Shown here piece after piece: positions 38,850 to 47,582 of a DNA stretch of 50,933 nucleotides. Every line of letters starts with the position of its first letter. The first letter of the stretch is position 1. The stretch is from Helicobacter bilis (lineage in GTDB: Bacteria; Campylobacterota; Campylobacteria; Campylobacterales; Helicobacteraceae). The stretch lies in contig NZ_FZMS01000026.1 of assembly GCF_900198365.1 (NCBI RefSeq), forward strand, positions 1 through 50,933, in the 5' to 3' direction. The translations under genes were made by a program, and so were the position numbers. The notes beneath the pieces were generated by a model, which did not search any database, was not told where the DNA came from, and saw only the letters and a program-made list of their open reading frames with translations.

Positions 38850-39165
38850 GGGCTTATAATATCAGCAACTCATCGCATTTTACTAACTGCACGCCCCACA
38901 TATTAAGCAAACAAATCCCACTATATACATGGCTACCTACGAAGTGATTGCGAAGCACCCCCGCCTTACTTTAATGATCTACTCAACAGAAAAAATATTA
39001 CAGAAACACACTTATAACGAAGTATAAAGTCTAAAACAAGGACTTATGAGTTTGACGATAAGTAGAGAAGTAAAACAACAAGTTCTCTAGTATTAAACAG
39101 ATCTTTTAATCTAATTTAACACATGCAATTCCTACCCCTTCGAGAAGACTTTATAAGAAGTGGTA
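38850..39165. other. Gap between convergent rplI and rpmE
   Basis: 316 bp without a recognisable gene. It contains several short open frames with no ribosome site. A GC-richer spot with GAAGTGATTGCGAAGCAC at about 38949-38966 looks like a short degenerate repeat, but no second copy was found in the window. Confidence 0.4.
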
Positions 39166-39366
39166 TTAACGATTATATTTCTTTCTAAATCGTTCTACAC
39201 GACCCGTTGTATCGGCAATCTTATCGCTGCCAGTATAGAATGGATGACAAAAGCTTGATATATCAATGCGTAATTCAGGCTTTGTGCTTAGCACCTCAAC
39301 TTCTTTACCGCTTGTTACACAGGTTACTTTGCAAGGAACATATTTAGGGTGAATGTCTTTTTTCAT
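39166..39366 (-). CDS. rpmE: 50S ribosomal protein L31
   Basis: 66 residues, [20 protein letters not shown] at the start and [10 protein letters not shown] in the middle, ending [12 protein letters not shown]. Cys12, Cys16 and the Cys before HPFYTG are present, so this is the zinc-binding type or a slightly reduced form of it. GGAG lies upstream. Confidence 0.95.
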   Translation of the reverse strand: MKKDIHPKYVPCKVTCVTSGKEVEVLSTKPELRIDISSFCHPFYTGSDKIADTTGRVERFRKKYNR

Positions 39367-39405
39367 GGTAATTTATCTCCAAACGAATATAAAATAAAAC
39401 TTAGG

Positions 39406-39411
39406 ATTATA
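39406..39411 (-). promoter_or_regulatory. -10 box for rpmE
   Basis: ATTATA on the + strand reads TATAAT leftward in GGCTATAATCC, 40 bp before the rpmE start. Confidence 0.45.
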
Positions 39412-39463
39412 GCCAAAATAATCTTAAATACAGCTTGTAAATTTAAATTAATCATATTTTTGG

Positions 39464-39469
39464 TATAAT
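39464..39469 (+). promoter_or_regulatory. -10 box (TATAAT) for xseB
   Basis: TTTTTGGTATAATC, 37 bp before the ATG at 39506, with an extended TG upstream. Confidence 0.55.
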
Positions 39470-39505
39470 CATCTACTCTAAAATCAAAAAAGCAAGGAAT
39501 ACTTC

Positions 39506-39703
39506 ATGACTCAAACAACAGATATTGATTTTGAAACACATGTGGAAAAAGTGAAAGATATTATCAAGCAATTAAACGACAACACACTGAATCTAAAAGA
39601 TGGTATGAAGTTATACAAAGATGCACAAACACACATCAATATGGCAAACAAAATGCTAGAAGAAGCAGAGTTTGAATTAAAAAATGCCCTAGAACAACAA
39701 TAA
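39506..39703 (+). CDS. xseB: Exodeoxyribonuclease VII small subunit
   Basis: 65 residues, one helical hairpin (FETHVEKVKDIIKQLNDNTL, DGMKLYKDAQTHINMANKML), matching XseB in length and pattern. It binds XseA, which is not in the window. AAGGAA precedes the ATG. Confidence 0.85.
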   Translation: MTQTTDIDFETHVEKVKDIIKQLNDNTLNLKDGMKLYKDAQTHINMANKMLEEAEFELKNALEQQ

Positions 39704-39735
39704 TATTTTATTGATAAAGGCAGTGGTTTGTTGCT

Positions 39736-40030
39736 GGGAGCACTCAAATATAGTTAGAGGTATCTCTATAAGACCCTAAGAAATCTAAAAACAATCAATT
39801 GCTAAGTCTTACAAAGAATATGTAGTAACTCAAAGCCACAAGCATATTAACAAAACCAACACAACAATACAAAAAATAGTGCAAACTTTACAGGTATAGA
39901 AGCGTGTTTAAATGAATTAAAATGTATCCAAATAAGTCCGGGCTATATACTATATGGAGATATAGAGTTCTAGCATATTGTGCTGGGGTAAATATATAAA
40001 CAAAACAATTTTGTTTGATGTGTTTATAGT
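39736..40030 (+). pseudogene. Decayed copy of the accessory HTH gene
   Basis: This stretch aligns along its length with about 6386-6780 of the intact HTH gene. Shared segments include GCACTCAAATATAGT against ACACTCAAACATAGC, the run around GAATATGTAGTAACTCAAA, AATAGTGCAAACTTTACAGG, and TCTAGCATATTGTGCT. Read in frame it gives EHSNIVRG and SYKEYVVTQS against EHSNIARG and TCREYIVTQN, interrupted by two TAA codons and several small deletions. Both ends of the gene are missing. It is a fossil of a second insertion of the same accessory gene, between xseB and the DnaQ-like gene. Confidence 0.75.
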
Positions 40031-40216
40031 GTCAAATAAGGATTCTTGTGTTTGTTGTAGAAAAGTAGGTCTGTAATTTTTGTTATCGCGCGACCAACCA
40101 ATAATATTGTGCTCTGGCAAGACCATATGAAAGTTTGATAACAATAATTATGGTAATTTGCAATAATGCAATTTTTTTATGTCATTGTAGATTCTATAGA
40201 TATGGCATTTTGCTTG

Positions 40217-41023
40217 CTATTTCCCCGCAACTCTTTGTGGATACGCAATCTTTCCTTTTGAAAAGACGATGAGTTCTTGCAGGGTTTTTACTTCTTTTGG
40301 GAGTGATTGCATACATATTTCATATAGTCTAAAGGCAGTTAGTGCGTCAGCATAGGCCCTATGGGCTTGTGCTGTGTTTATACCTAACATATCGTTGAGA
40401 TAGGCTAATGCGTATTTTTTTGATACGATAGTCCTACGACTAAGGTCTAGCGTGCATAGACGAGGATTAAAGAGTGGTGGCATATCGTATTCATGCAGAC
40501 TTTCTGCGATAAAGTTGTAATCAAATGAAACATTATGTGCGACAAACACGCTATCACCCAAAAATGCGCGAAACTGCTTTAATACTTGCTCAAGTCGTGG
40601 TGCATCTTCTAGCATATAGGAATCTATGCCTGTGAGATCAATAATATCCTCTGGCACAAATGGGCTATACACAAGCGTATCAAAAGTGTCTAGTATCTCT
40701 CCATTTTGTGCGATTATTGCCCCGATTTCGATGATTTGCCCATTTTTCACACTTGCCGATGTCGTCTCTATATCCACAAAGCATAGTTTTGCTTCATTGA
40801 GATTAATATTTTTTATTGTTGTGTCAATAATATAATCGCTAGATTCTATATCACTCACTCTATAAAGTGGTGCATGTAAGCCAATCATTATTTCAAGCAG
40901 GGTTTCGCATTCAAGCGTGCCATATTCAGGCAAGACATTGCTTAATTGTGTATGAAAACTCTCAAGGCTTAGGGGCATTTGATCTAGCAGATTAAAATAG
41001 TGTCCAAAATACTGAAGTGCCAT
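40217..41023 (-). CDS. DnaQ-like DEDDh 3'-5' exonuclease
   Basis: 268 residues. A helical N-terminus of about 85 residues precedes the exonuclease domain: motif I CFVDIETTSASV (Asp, Glu), motif II HNVSFDYNFI (Asp), motif III HRAYADALTAF (His, Asp). The domain is of the DNA polymerase III epsilon family; with its extra N-terminal domain it may be a stand-alone proofreading or repair exonuclease, as in other Helicobacter. It starts 13 bp after argH and is probably co-transcribed with it. Confidence 0.85.
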   Translation of the reverse strand: MALQYFGHYFNLLDQMPLSLESFHTQLSNVLPEYGTLECETLLEIMIGLHAPLYRVSDIESSDYIIDTTIKNINLNEAKLCFVDIETTSASVKNGQIIEIGAIIAQNGEILDTFDTLVYSPFVPEDIIDLTGIDSYMLEDAPRLEQVLKQFRAFLGDSVFVAHNVSFDYNFIAESLHEYDMPPLFNPRLCTLDLSRRTIVSKKYALAYLNDMLGINTAQAHRAYADALTAFRLYEICMQSLPKEVKTLQELIVFSKGKIAYPQRVAGK

Positions 41024-41036
41024 ATTATAACCTAAG

Positions 41037-42479
41037 CTATGCGATAGATCTTAGCCATTGTAATAATATATGAATCTGTCTTTTTACCTCATCGCTCCCA
41101 CATCCTCCAAGACTATTTCGCCTTTGCATAGAATGCTCTAGGTTTAGGGCAAGCTTTAGGCTCTCACTTGATATTGTCGTTACAATAGATTCCATATTGC
41201 CTTTTTGCGTTACAAGATTTTTAAGCTCTTTTTCTAGCACCTCACAGAGTGAATCTATCTCAATATTGCTTAAATCCTTGCCGCAAGATTCAGCATACTG
41301 CACGCATACACCTGTAATATGATGGGCTTCTCTAAAAGGGACATGACACTCTTTTACTAAAAGATCTGCTAAATCCGTTGCGACCAAATGCCCCTTTTCA
41401 CACATTTTACGCATATTCTCGGTATTAATTGTAAGAGTTTTCATGCTTTCTGTTAGAATCTTAAGGCTAATAATAGCAGTTTGCACCGAATCAAACACAC
41501 CTTCTTTATCCTCTTGCATATCCTTATTATACGCAAAAGGAAGTGCTTTCATAGTGGTTAATAATGCCATAAGATTCCCATAAACTCTACCTGTTTTACC
41601 CCGCAAAAGCTCGGCTACATCGGGGTTTTTTTTCTGTGGCATGATAGAGCTTCCAGTCGCAAAGCTATCAGCAAAAGTTACAAACCCAAACTCATAGCTA
41701 CTCCATAAAATAAGCTCTTCTGCCATGCGTGAAACATGTAGCATAACCATAGCAATATCATACAATATATCTAGGGCAAAATCCCTCTGCCCAACAGAAT
41801 CCATAGCATTTAGACTCGCTGTTTTAAAGCCCAAACTTAAGGCAAGATTCTCTCTCTCATTGCCATAGGGCGTGCCAGCAAGGGCTGCACTCCCTAAGGG
41901 GCAATCATCGCTTCTTTGCATACTTGATTGCAATCTCTCAATATCGCGTTTCAGCCCAACACACCAAGCCACTAAATGATAACCAAAACTTATAGGCTGT
42001 GCGTGTTGTAAATGTGTCATACCGGGCATTATAGTGTTTGTGTGGTGCTGTGCTATTGAAAGAAGAGATTCTATAAGCTCGATTAATAGCTTTTGTATAC
42101 CAAGATTCTGCTTTCTACAATAGAGTTTAAAATCAAGGGCTACTTGATCGTTTCTACTGCGTGCTGTGTGTAGCTTCTTCCCCGCATCGCCAATCTTTTC
42201 ACTCAAAGCCTTCTCTATTGCCATATGTATGTCTTCATCTTGCAAGGAAAAAGTGAAATTACCCTGCATAATCTCTTGCTTTATCTCTTGCAATCCATGC
42301 GTAATAGAATCTAGCTCGTGTATGTCTAAAAGCCCAATAGAATAAAGCATTTTTGCATGTTCGATGGAGCCTTGAATATCCTCTTCCCATAGATTTTTAT
42401 CAAATGGAATACTCGCATTAAACTCATCAAGCAAAGTGTTTGCATCTGTTTGAAACCTACCAGCCCAAAGTTTCGCCAT
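41037..42479 (-). CDS. argH: Argininosuccinate lyase
   Basis: Splits argininosuccinate to arginine and fumarate, the last step of arginine synthesis. 480 residues. It has [20 protein letters not shown] at the start, [12 protein letters not shown], the [14 protein letters not shown] signature as [14 protein letters not shown] near residue 285, and the helical tetramer core. AAAGGA precedes the ATG. Presence of argH fits enterohepatic Helicobacter and Campylobacter rather than H. pylori. No other arg gene is nearby. Confidence 0.95.
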   Translation of the reverse strand: MAKLWAGRFQTDANTLLDEFNASIPFDKNLWEEDIQGSIEHAKMLYSIGLLDIHELDSITHGLQEIKQEIMQGNFTFSLQDEDIHMAIEKALSEKIGDAGKKLHTARSRNDQVALDFKLYCRKQNLGIQKLLIELIESLLSIAQHHTNTIMPGMTHLQHAQPISFGYHLVAWCVGLKRDIERLQSSMQRSDDCPLGSAALAGTPYGNERENLALSLGFKTASLNAMDSVGQRDFALDILYDIAMVMLHVSRMAEELILWSSYEFGFVTFADSFATGSSIMPQKKNPDVAELLRGKTGRVYGNLMALLTTMKALPFAYNKDMQEDKEGVFDSVQTAIISLKILTESMKTLTINTENMRKMCEKGHLVATDLADLLVKECHVPFREAHHITGVCVQYAESCGKDLSNIEIDSLCEVLEKELKNLVTQKGNMESIVTTISSESLKLALNLEHSMQRRNSLGGCGSDEVKRQIHILLQWLRSIA

Positions 42480-42858
42480 ATATGTCCTTTATGTGAGCTT
42501 AAAATATCATGGTTAGAATGGTACAAAAATTTTGTTAAGTGTTGTTTGGCAATTGCATGTCATTCTTGGTATGATATGTTTTTATATATCGTTTGTTACC
42601 CAGTCATGCTAGATAAAGACAAGTTGAAATAGAAAAATTCTTTTAAAATATGAAATCCATTTATACAATCTTTTGTATGTGAAAGCTTTTCACATCCTTT
42701 CGTCTTACAATGTTGAAGTGTGGAGACATGCTGATCATGTGCGTGCTATGGGGGGGGGGGGATAAATATGTTGCAATGCTTTCCGATTTGTCTATACAAC
42801 ATTGGGGGTACATAGGGATTTATTGTTTTGTGCGAAAATCTTCATTTTAAGCTAGATT
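42480..42858. other. Gap with poly-G tract between argH and the small-protein gene
   Basis: 379 bp. Its main feature is the 12-G run at 42750-42761. A 40-codon frame passes through the run on the + strand (42728-42850, encoding LIMCVLWGGGDKYVAML and more), without a good ribosome site. The rest is AT-rich with nothing recognised. Confidence 0.4.
42750..42761. repeat. 12-nt poly-G tract
   Basis: Twelve G on the + strand in an otherwise AT-rich gap. Such tracts vary in length by slippage in Helicobacter. What it would switch here is not clear. Confidence 0.85.
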
Positions 42859-43074
42859 TTAACACTCATCCAGCTTAAAATCTTTTACAAACAACCCTTT
42901 ATTATCAAAGCTAATCTCATATTTATGTCCTGTTTGCATATCAATAAGATAGCATTGCTCAAGCGTTTCGGTTACTGCTCTTTGTGGCGGGACTTGCTTT
43001 AAATGCAATAACACATCATCATAATCCCTGCATAAATCTGGGAATCCAAATAGCATTAATTTATATTGAAACAT
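42859..43074 (-). CDS. Small conserved-looking protein of unknown function
   Basis: 71 residues, soluble. An AAGGA site lies 6 bp before the ATG, which supports real translation. The second half (QCYLIDMQTGHKYEISFDNK) reads as a beta-rich end. Promoter region shared divergently with the outer-membrane-protein gene. No family recognised. Confidence 0.5.
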   Translation of the reverse strand: MFQYKLMLFGFPDLCRDYDDVLLHLKQVPPQRAVTETLEQCYLIDMQTGHKYEISFDNKGLFVKDFKLDEC

Positions 43075-43148
43075 TGCATTTCCTTTTTAACTGCGTATTC
43101 CTAACATATTTGTTACAATTCGCATTCTATCCTAAAAATATTTTTTGT

Positions 43149-43154
43149 TATAAT
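43149..43154 (+). promoter_or_regulatory. -10 box (TATAAT) for the outer-membrane-protein gene
   Basis: TTTTTTGTTATAATG, 35 bp before the ATG at 43189. It overlaps the first in-frame ATG (43153), which is therefore unlikely to be the start. Confidence 0.5.
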
Positions 43155-43188
43155 GAGTTGTTTAAAAACTACAAAAAGCGATATAGAT

Positions 43189-43863
43189 ATGTTTAAAAAA
43201 GTTGCATTTTTATTGATATTGCCATGTGTATATGTGATGAGTTTATATGCGGCAAGACCTTTTAATACCGATGATGCAAGGGTTGTGGCAAAAGGGCATT
43301 GTCAAATGGAGACATGGATTGAGCTACATGCACAAGGTGATAGTGAGCTATGGAGTTTGCCTAGTTGTAATCTTATTTGGGGGACTGAAATCACGCTTGG
43401 TGGTATGATAGGATTGCAGTCTAATTCTGTGCAGTTTCAGCTAAAAAAGCTTTTTGTTGATGCGGATGAGAAAGATTGGGGTATTGGCATTGCTGTTGGG
43501 AATATTCATAATTATCTCTTTGGGGCGGATAATGCAAATGAGATATATGCCTATATCCCTGCTACTTTTTTATTTTTAGATTCTAAGATTGCATTGCATG
43601 TGAATGTGGGGTATAATTTGCAAAGCTTTATGGATGGGATCTATACACTTGGTGTGGGCTTAGAAACAGAGATAGTATCTCGTCTATATGCCATTGGCGA
43701 AGTCTATTATAGTCGTTTTGACCCAGTTATGTATCAAGTGGGACTGCGAACATGGCTTGTGCAAGATATGCTACAGCTTGATGCAACTTATGGAAATGCT
43801 TTTTATGGCGGACTTGATTTTGTAAGCTTTGGTTTGCGTATATTACCGCCGAAGTTTTTGTGA
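43189..43863 (+). CDS. Outer-membrane beta-barrel-like protein
   Basis: 224 residues. Sec signal of about 20 residues ending SLYA, then ARPFNTDDARVV, an N-terminal motif typical of small barrel proteins annotated as transporter or phenol-degradation-like porins. The rest alternates short amphipathic strands and turns (EITLGGMIGLQSNSVQFQLK, IALHVNVGYNLQ, YAIGEVYYSRF, GLDFVSFGLRIL) and ends in an aromatic-hydrophobic C-terminus (PKFL). Probably sits in the outer membrane; substrate unknown. A start at 43153 would overlap the -10 box. Confidence 0.6.
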   Translation: MFKKVAFLLILPCVYVMSLYAARPFNTDDARVVAKGHCQMETWIELHAQGDSELWSLPSCNLIWGTEITLGGMIGLQSNSVQFQLKKLFVDADEKDWGIGIAVGNIHNYLFGADNANEIYAYIPATFLFLDSKIALHVNVGYNLQSFMDGIYTLGVGLETEIVSRLYAIGEVYYSRFDPVMYQVGLRTWLVQDMLQLDATYGNAFYGGLDFVSFGLRILPPKFL

Positions 43864-44180
43864 TATGGATTCTGGATTTACTATCTGTCGCTCTGATTGA
43901 TAGCTGAAAAAGATTTTTGTGAATCATAAATGTGGGCAACATCTCTATTAAGTCTTTAATATGATAATCATTGATAGGTTTATTCTGAGAAAAATGCAAT
44001 TAAGCTTCTTTGTGGAGATGTTTTTCGAGTAAGATTAGTGGCTTTGAGTAACAAGGCGGATAAATTACATGAAAGTACAGTGATTAGAATCTTTAGTGAG
44101 CATTTTCCAAAAGCACCATACATATTCAACACTTGTTTAGTCTCACAAAAGAGAGAACACAGAAACCAAAGGAGATAAAG
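43864..44180. other. Gap with an unassigned open stretch
   Basis: 317 bp. On the + strand 43978-44178 is open for 66 codons (AIKLLCGDVFRVRLVALSNK and more, ending two bases before the NfeD start), with no convincing start or ribosome site. It may be the 3' remnant of a lost gene. The first 110 bp hold nothing recognised. Confidence 0.3.
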
Positions 44181-44654
44181 GTGTTAATTATTATGCCTTT
44201 GGGGTTGGGGCTTGGCTTTATTGTGGCGGAGATATTTTTTGGCTCATTTTTCTTGCTTTTCATCGGTTTAGGGCTATGCATCACAGCGGGGATTGAAGCA
44301 TTTGTTGGCTTTGGCAACATCATAGGCGGAAGTGTGGAGAGCGTGTATGCGTGGCAAGCGGTGAGCATTTGTGCTTTTGCTTTTCTCTGCCTTATTGTGC
44401 TAAGAAAGCCCATAAAATCGTGGTTTAAAGGCTCACAAGTCTATGAAGATTCTCTGCAAAATGGTGGCGGTATAGGCGAGATTCAGCAAGGAATGGTATA
44501 TTTCAAAGGCACATTGTGGGCGTATGAAAAAGCCCCTACATTAGATTCTAATGGATTAGAATCTAGCACATTAGAATCTAACACGCCACTAAAAGAAGGC
44601 GATAGGGTGCAGGTGTTAGGGATTAGAGATAATAAGGCGATTATCAAGGTTTGA
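44181..44654 (+). CDS. NfeD-family membrane protein
   Basis: About 157 residues. Two to three transmembrane segments (PLGLGLGFIVAEIFFGSFFL, then LGLCITAGIEAFVGFG, then VSICAFAFLCLIVL) and a C-terminal OB-like domain ending EGDRVQVLGIRDNKAIIKV. NfeD proteins pair with stomatin/SPFH proteins and shape membrane microdomains; no SPFH gene is adjacent. GTG at 44181 is chosen: AAAGGAG lies 6 bp before it. The frame is open 16 codons further upstream without a site. A loop before the last strands contains LDSNGLESSTLESN, built from repeated AGATTCTA/AGAATCTA words. Confidence 0.7.
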   Translation: MLIIMPLGLGLGFIVAEIFFGSFFLLFIGLGLCITAGIEAFVGFGNIIGGSVESVYAWQAVSICAFAFLCLIVLRKPIKSWFKGSQVYEDSLQNGGGIGEIQQGMVYFKGTLWAYEKAPTLDSNGLESSTLESNTPLKEGDRVQVLGIRDNKAIIKV

Positions 44655-44658
44655 GTTT

Positions 44659-44748
44659 TTATTCCACGGTTACACTTTTTGCTAGATTTCTTGGCATATC
44701 CACATCATTGCCTAGCCGAATAGCAACTTCAAGGGCAAAGATTTGCAG
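44659..44748 (-). pseudogene. glmS: 3' fragment of glmS
   Basis: Leftward, this encodes [13 protein letters not shown] then [16 protein letters not shown] and stop, which is the C-terminus of glutamine-fructose-6-phosphate aminotransferase. The match ends abruptly after 29 codons; the next bases upstream (44749 on) do not continue the protein. Only the end of the gene is here. It marks the left border of the toxin locus. The complete glmS must lie elsewhere. Confidence 0.8.
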
Positions 44749-45264
44749 TCGTGCTCTCCGCACACCGCACACTATGTAGATTAAGAAGAAACAACTTTGT
44801 TAGAATTGATAAAGATGTTTGGCATGCAAAAGACATTTATCCTGAGTTGTGTTACATTACGCCCTTTTACTACGCAAAGAAACATTGACATAGTGAAGCA
44901 ATATTAAGTTGATTTAGAGGATAAAAAACACTAGCAAATTTCAGTCAATGATAAGTAGTGTTGCAATATATCGTAGAATATCGCCAAGCTCATATTGCAA
45001 AAGAGAGTGTTGAATTTAGGGGATACCTGTTTAGTTTTATAACTTTTTAGCAAAGCATACCGCATAAATCTCGTGTGTTTGCTTACGATATAGAGTTTCT
45101 AAAAGTTAAACTTTGCATGTAAAACCTTATGCCCCAACCTTTTGCGTATTAAATGTTACTTTACACACAAAAATGGTTTTTATAATAGGGCAATAATTCG
45201 CTTTATGCGTAGTTAGTGGATATTATACTAACAATGCAGTTACAACATACACTTAGGAATAGCT
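44749..45264. other. Gene-free DNA between the glmS fragment and cdtA
   Basis: About 515 bp, AT-rich, with short broken frames only. It holds the cdtA promoter at its right end. Nothing else was recognised. Confidence 0.4.
45224..45229 (+). promoter_or_regulatory. -10 box (TATACT) for cdtA
   Basis: GATATTATACTAAC, 36 bp before the cdtA ATG. Confidence 0.4.
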
Positions 45265-45986
45265 ATGTCTAAGATTTTTACTTTACTTATCATATCGACT
45301 TTCACATTACTTACTGCCGCTTATGCTTCTAATGATTATGAACTTGGCATTGGGAATTCCCCAACACCATCAGCTAATTCTAAAAAGCAAGTAAATCTCG
45401 TGCAAGGACCAAATCTATCTAAAAAACTCATGCGTCCCAACACAGATAGAAAAGGTAATCACACGCCCACAAAGCATACAGAGTTGCCTTTGCTATGCAT
45501 TAATGGTGATTCTAGAAGCTATACTTCAGATCTTTTATCCATCATGAGTCCTGAAGGTGGGGTTTTGACGCTCTGGGCGTTAAATGTGGGGAATTGGGTG
45601 TGGGGCTATTCTCTCATAGATAGTAAAGATTTCGGTGGGGCTAGGATTTGGCGGATTTTTAATAAGGCTGATGGAGTGCTGCTATACAAAATGCTAAAGA
45701 AGGCACTTGTCTAAGCGCATATAGAAATGGCGTGATTCACACATATTGCAATATGGAAGACCCTGCACAATTATGGACTTTCAATCTCTTTGATAATCAA
45801 GCCGTGCAGATTCAAAATGTCGCCACTAAGCAATGTTTGCAAACCCCAAGCAATCAAGCAACGAGGTTTTTCAGCATTTTTCTCACAAGCTGTGTGAAAG
45901 GTGGTAAGCTAAATAGCGATCAGCAATGGTTTATCATCGCGCCACCTTTAAATGCTGGTGTAGTGTTTAGTGTAGATGGCAAATAA
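45265..45986 (+). pseudogene. cdtA: Cytolethal distending toxin subunit A, frameshifted
   Basis: CdtA binds the host surface and helps deliver CdtB. A signal peptide (about 1-20, ending AAYAS) is followed by a proline-rich stretch, then the ricin-type lectin domain (LPLLCINGDSRSYTS, LTLWALNVGNWVWGYSLIDS). After LLYK at 45690 the frame is lost: it runs to a stop at 45714. In the next frame the lectin domain continues as NAKEGTCLSAYRNGVIHTYC, DPAQLWTF, NVATKQCLQT up to 45986. One missing A in the run at 45688-45691 explains it. With it restored, CdtA would have about 240 residues. A homopolymer sequencing error is possible. Confidence 0.85.
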
Positions 45987-45996
45987 AGGAATATTG

Positions 45997-46827
45997 ATGA
46001 AAGTTGTTATACTTATGCTTTTTAGTTTTAGCCTACTTTTTGGAAAGATTGAGGACTATGTTGTCGGCACTTGGAATCTGCAAGGCTCTTCAGCTAGCAC
46101 TGAAAATAAATAAAATAAATGGAATGTCAGTGTAAGACAGCTTATCACCGGTGATAATCCTGTGGATATTTTGATGGTGCAAGAAGCCGGCAGTGTACCT
46201 ACAAGTGCAAGACCAACGGGCAGAATGATTCAGCCGGGTGGGACGCCTATTCAAGAATATGTTTGGGATTTGGGCACTCGCTCAAGACCGCGTTCTGTAT
46301 TTATCTATTATGCAAATATTGATGCTGGTGCTAGAAGGGTTAATCTCGCCATTGTGAGCGGTAGACAAGCTGATGAAGTGTTTGTTATCTCGCAAAACAC
46401 AATTGCACCTGAAGTTTCCCGTCCTGTGATTGGCATACGGCTTGGCAATGATGTGTTTTTTAATATCCATGCTCTTGCAAGGGGAGGCGGTGATGCTACA
46501 GCATTGGTTACAGCAGTGCATGATAATTTTCTTAATCGCACAAATTTAAATTGGCTCATTGCAGGTGATTTTAATAGAGATCCTGCAAACCTATTATCCG
46601 GACTTGATACAAGAATAACTAATCATACACGGATTGTTACGCAAAACTCGGCAACGCATTTTAGCATGGGTGCGGCAAATAGAATCCTAGATTATGCGAT
46701 AGTTGGCAGAAGCTCTAATGACAGATCTCGCTTGGCTTTACCCACAATTACCGCATTACTCATGGCTGCTAGTGTGAGATTGCACCTATCATCAGATCAC
46801 TTTCCTGTGCGTTTTGGGAAATTTTAA
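45997..46827 (+). pseudogene. cdtB: Cytolethal distending toxin subunit B (DNase), with internal stop
   Basis: CdtB is the nuclease that enters the host nucleus. From the ATG at 45997: signal peptide, then VGTWNLQGSSASTENK, then TAA at codon 39 (46111-46113), then the same frame continues without change to 46827. The stop is inside a 9-bp tandem duplication (46103-46120). Without one unit the text reads ENKWNVSVRQL and the protein has 273 residues, the normal CdtB length. The DNase I-type catalytic residues are intact: Glu in VQEAGSVP, His in NIHALARGGGD, Asp and Asn in AGDFNRDP, and Asp-His in SSDHFPVRF. An internal GTG at 46162 would make a protein without signal peptide. AAAGGAA precedes the ATG. 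Confidence 0.9.
46103..46120 (+). repeat. 9-bp tandem duplication in cdtB
   Basis: AAAATAAAT twice in a row. The second unit adds codons TAA AAT AAA. Loss of one unit restores the frame without a stop. Confidence 0.9.
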
Positions 46828-46841
46828 TCATAAGGATTGTA

Positions 46842-47353
46842 ATGAAAAGATTACTACTAGCTTTAATGTGCGTCATAAATGCTTATGCGATAGATCCAGA
46901 TTTACCTGATTTTGTGGAATTTACACCGCCGATTTCACTAAGAAGTGCCTTTTCGGGTGATATTGTGGGCTTTGGAAAAGATAGAAATTGGGTTATACGT
47001 GATATTCCATTAACTGAAGATATGTTAAGAAACGATCCTTTTAAAGATTTTCATCTTGGGGTAGTGCAATTCGTGCAAGTTGGCACAAAAGATATGTGCT
47101 TAGCGATTGCTGAAAGCGGATTATTTACACGCAAATCCTGCAATGATGACTTAAAATCAAAAAGGTATGAAACCCTTATACAATCATTCCCACCACCACA
47201 CCAGCAGTGCAAATCCGCTCTTTTGTATTGAATAAAAATGAATGTATGACAGTGTTTAATAACCCACAACTTCCAAGAGGCAGAGGCATAGGAATCCGCC
47301 CTTGTGATGTAGATAGTCTCTTTTCTGTGGATTTAGATAATCTTTTTTTTTGA
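46842..47353 (+). pseudogene. cdtC: Cytolethal distending toxin subunit C, frameshifted
   Basis: CdtC is the second lectin-like subunit. Signal peptide ending NAYA, then PDLPDFVEFTPPISLRSAFS, DFHLGVVQFVQVGTKDMCLA. The frame goes wrong at 47181-47183: it reads SFPPPHQQ to a stop at 47231, whereas the neighbouring frame gives IIPTTTPAVQIRSFVLNKNE, CMTVFNNPQLPRGRGIGIRP and CDVDSLFSVDLDNLFF to the stop at 47353. One missing A would explain it. Restored length about 170 residues. AAGGA precedes the ATG, 14 bp after cdtB. Confidence 0.85.
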
Positions 47354-47582
47354 TAAATCCGCCAATACGAGATGCAATGCTGATTAATCCTTAAGAATCT
47401 CATAGATTTTGGTTTTTTATAGAGTTTCATTTAAGATTTGTTGTGTAGTAAATAAACTGCTGGTTAAAGTTAGATCCTGCAACATTAAAAAAATAAAATC
47501 TAGTAAAATGCCACAATATTTCTCAAAAACAATAAGCAATTCTTTTACATACGCCAAAATAAATATTAAGATTAGGTGGGGA

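Noticed and set aside
38940..38970. Repeat-like GC-rich spot in the rplI-rpmE gap
   Set aside because: No second copy in the window and no clear stem.
46162..46827. CdtB as an intact gene starting at GTG 46162
   Set aside because: It would lack the signal peptide and the first conserved strand (GTWNLQGSS), which are present upstream in the same frame.
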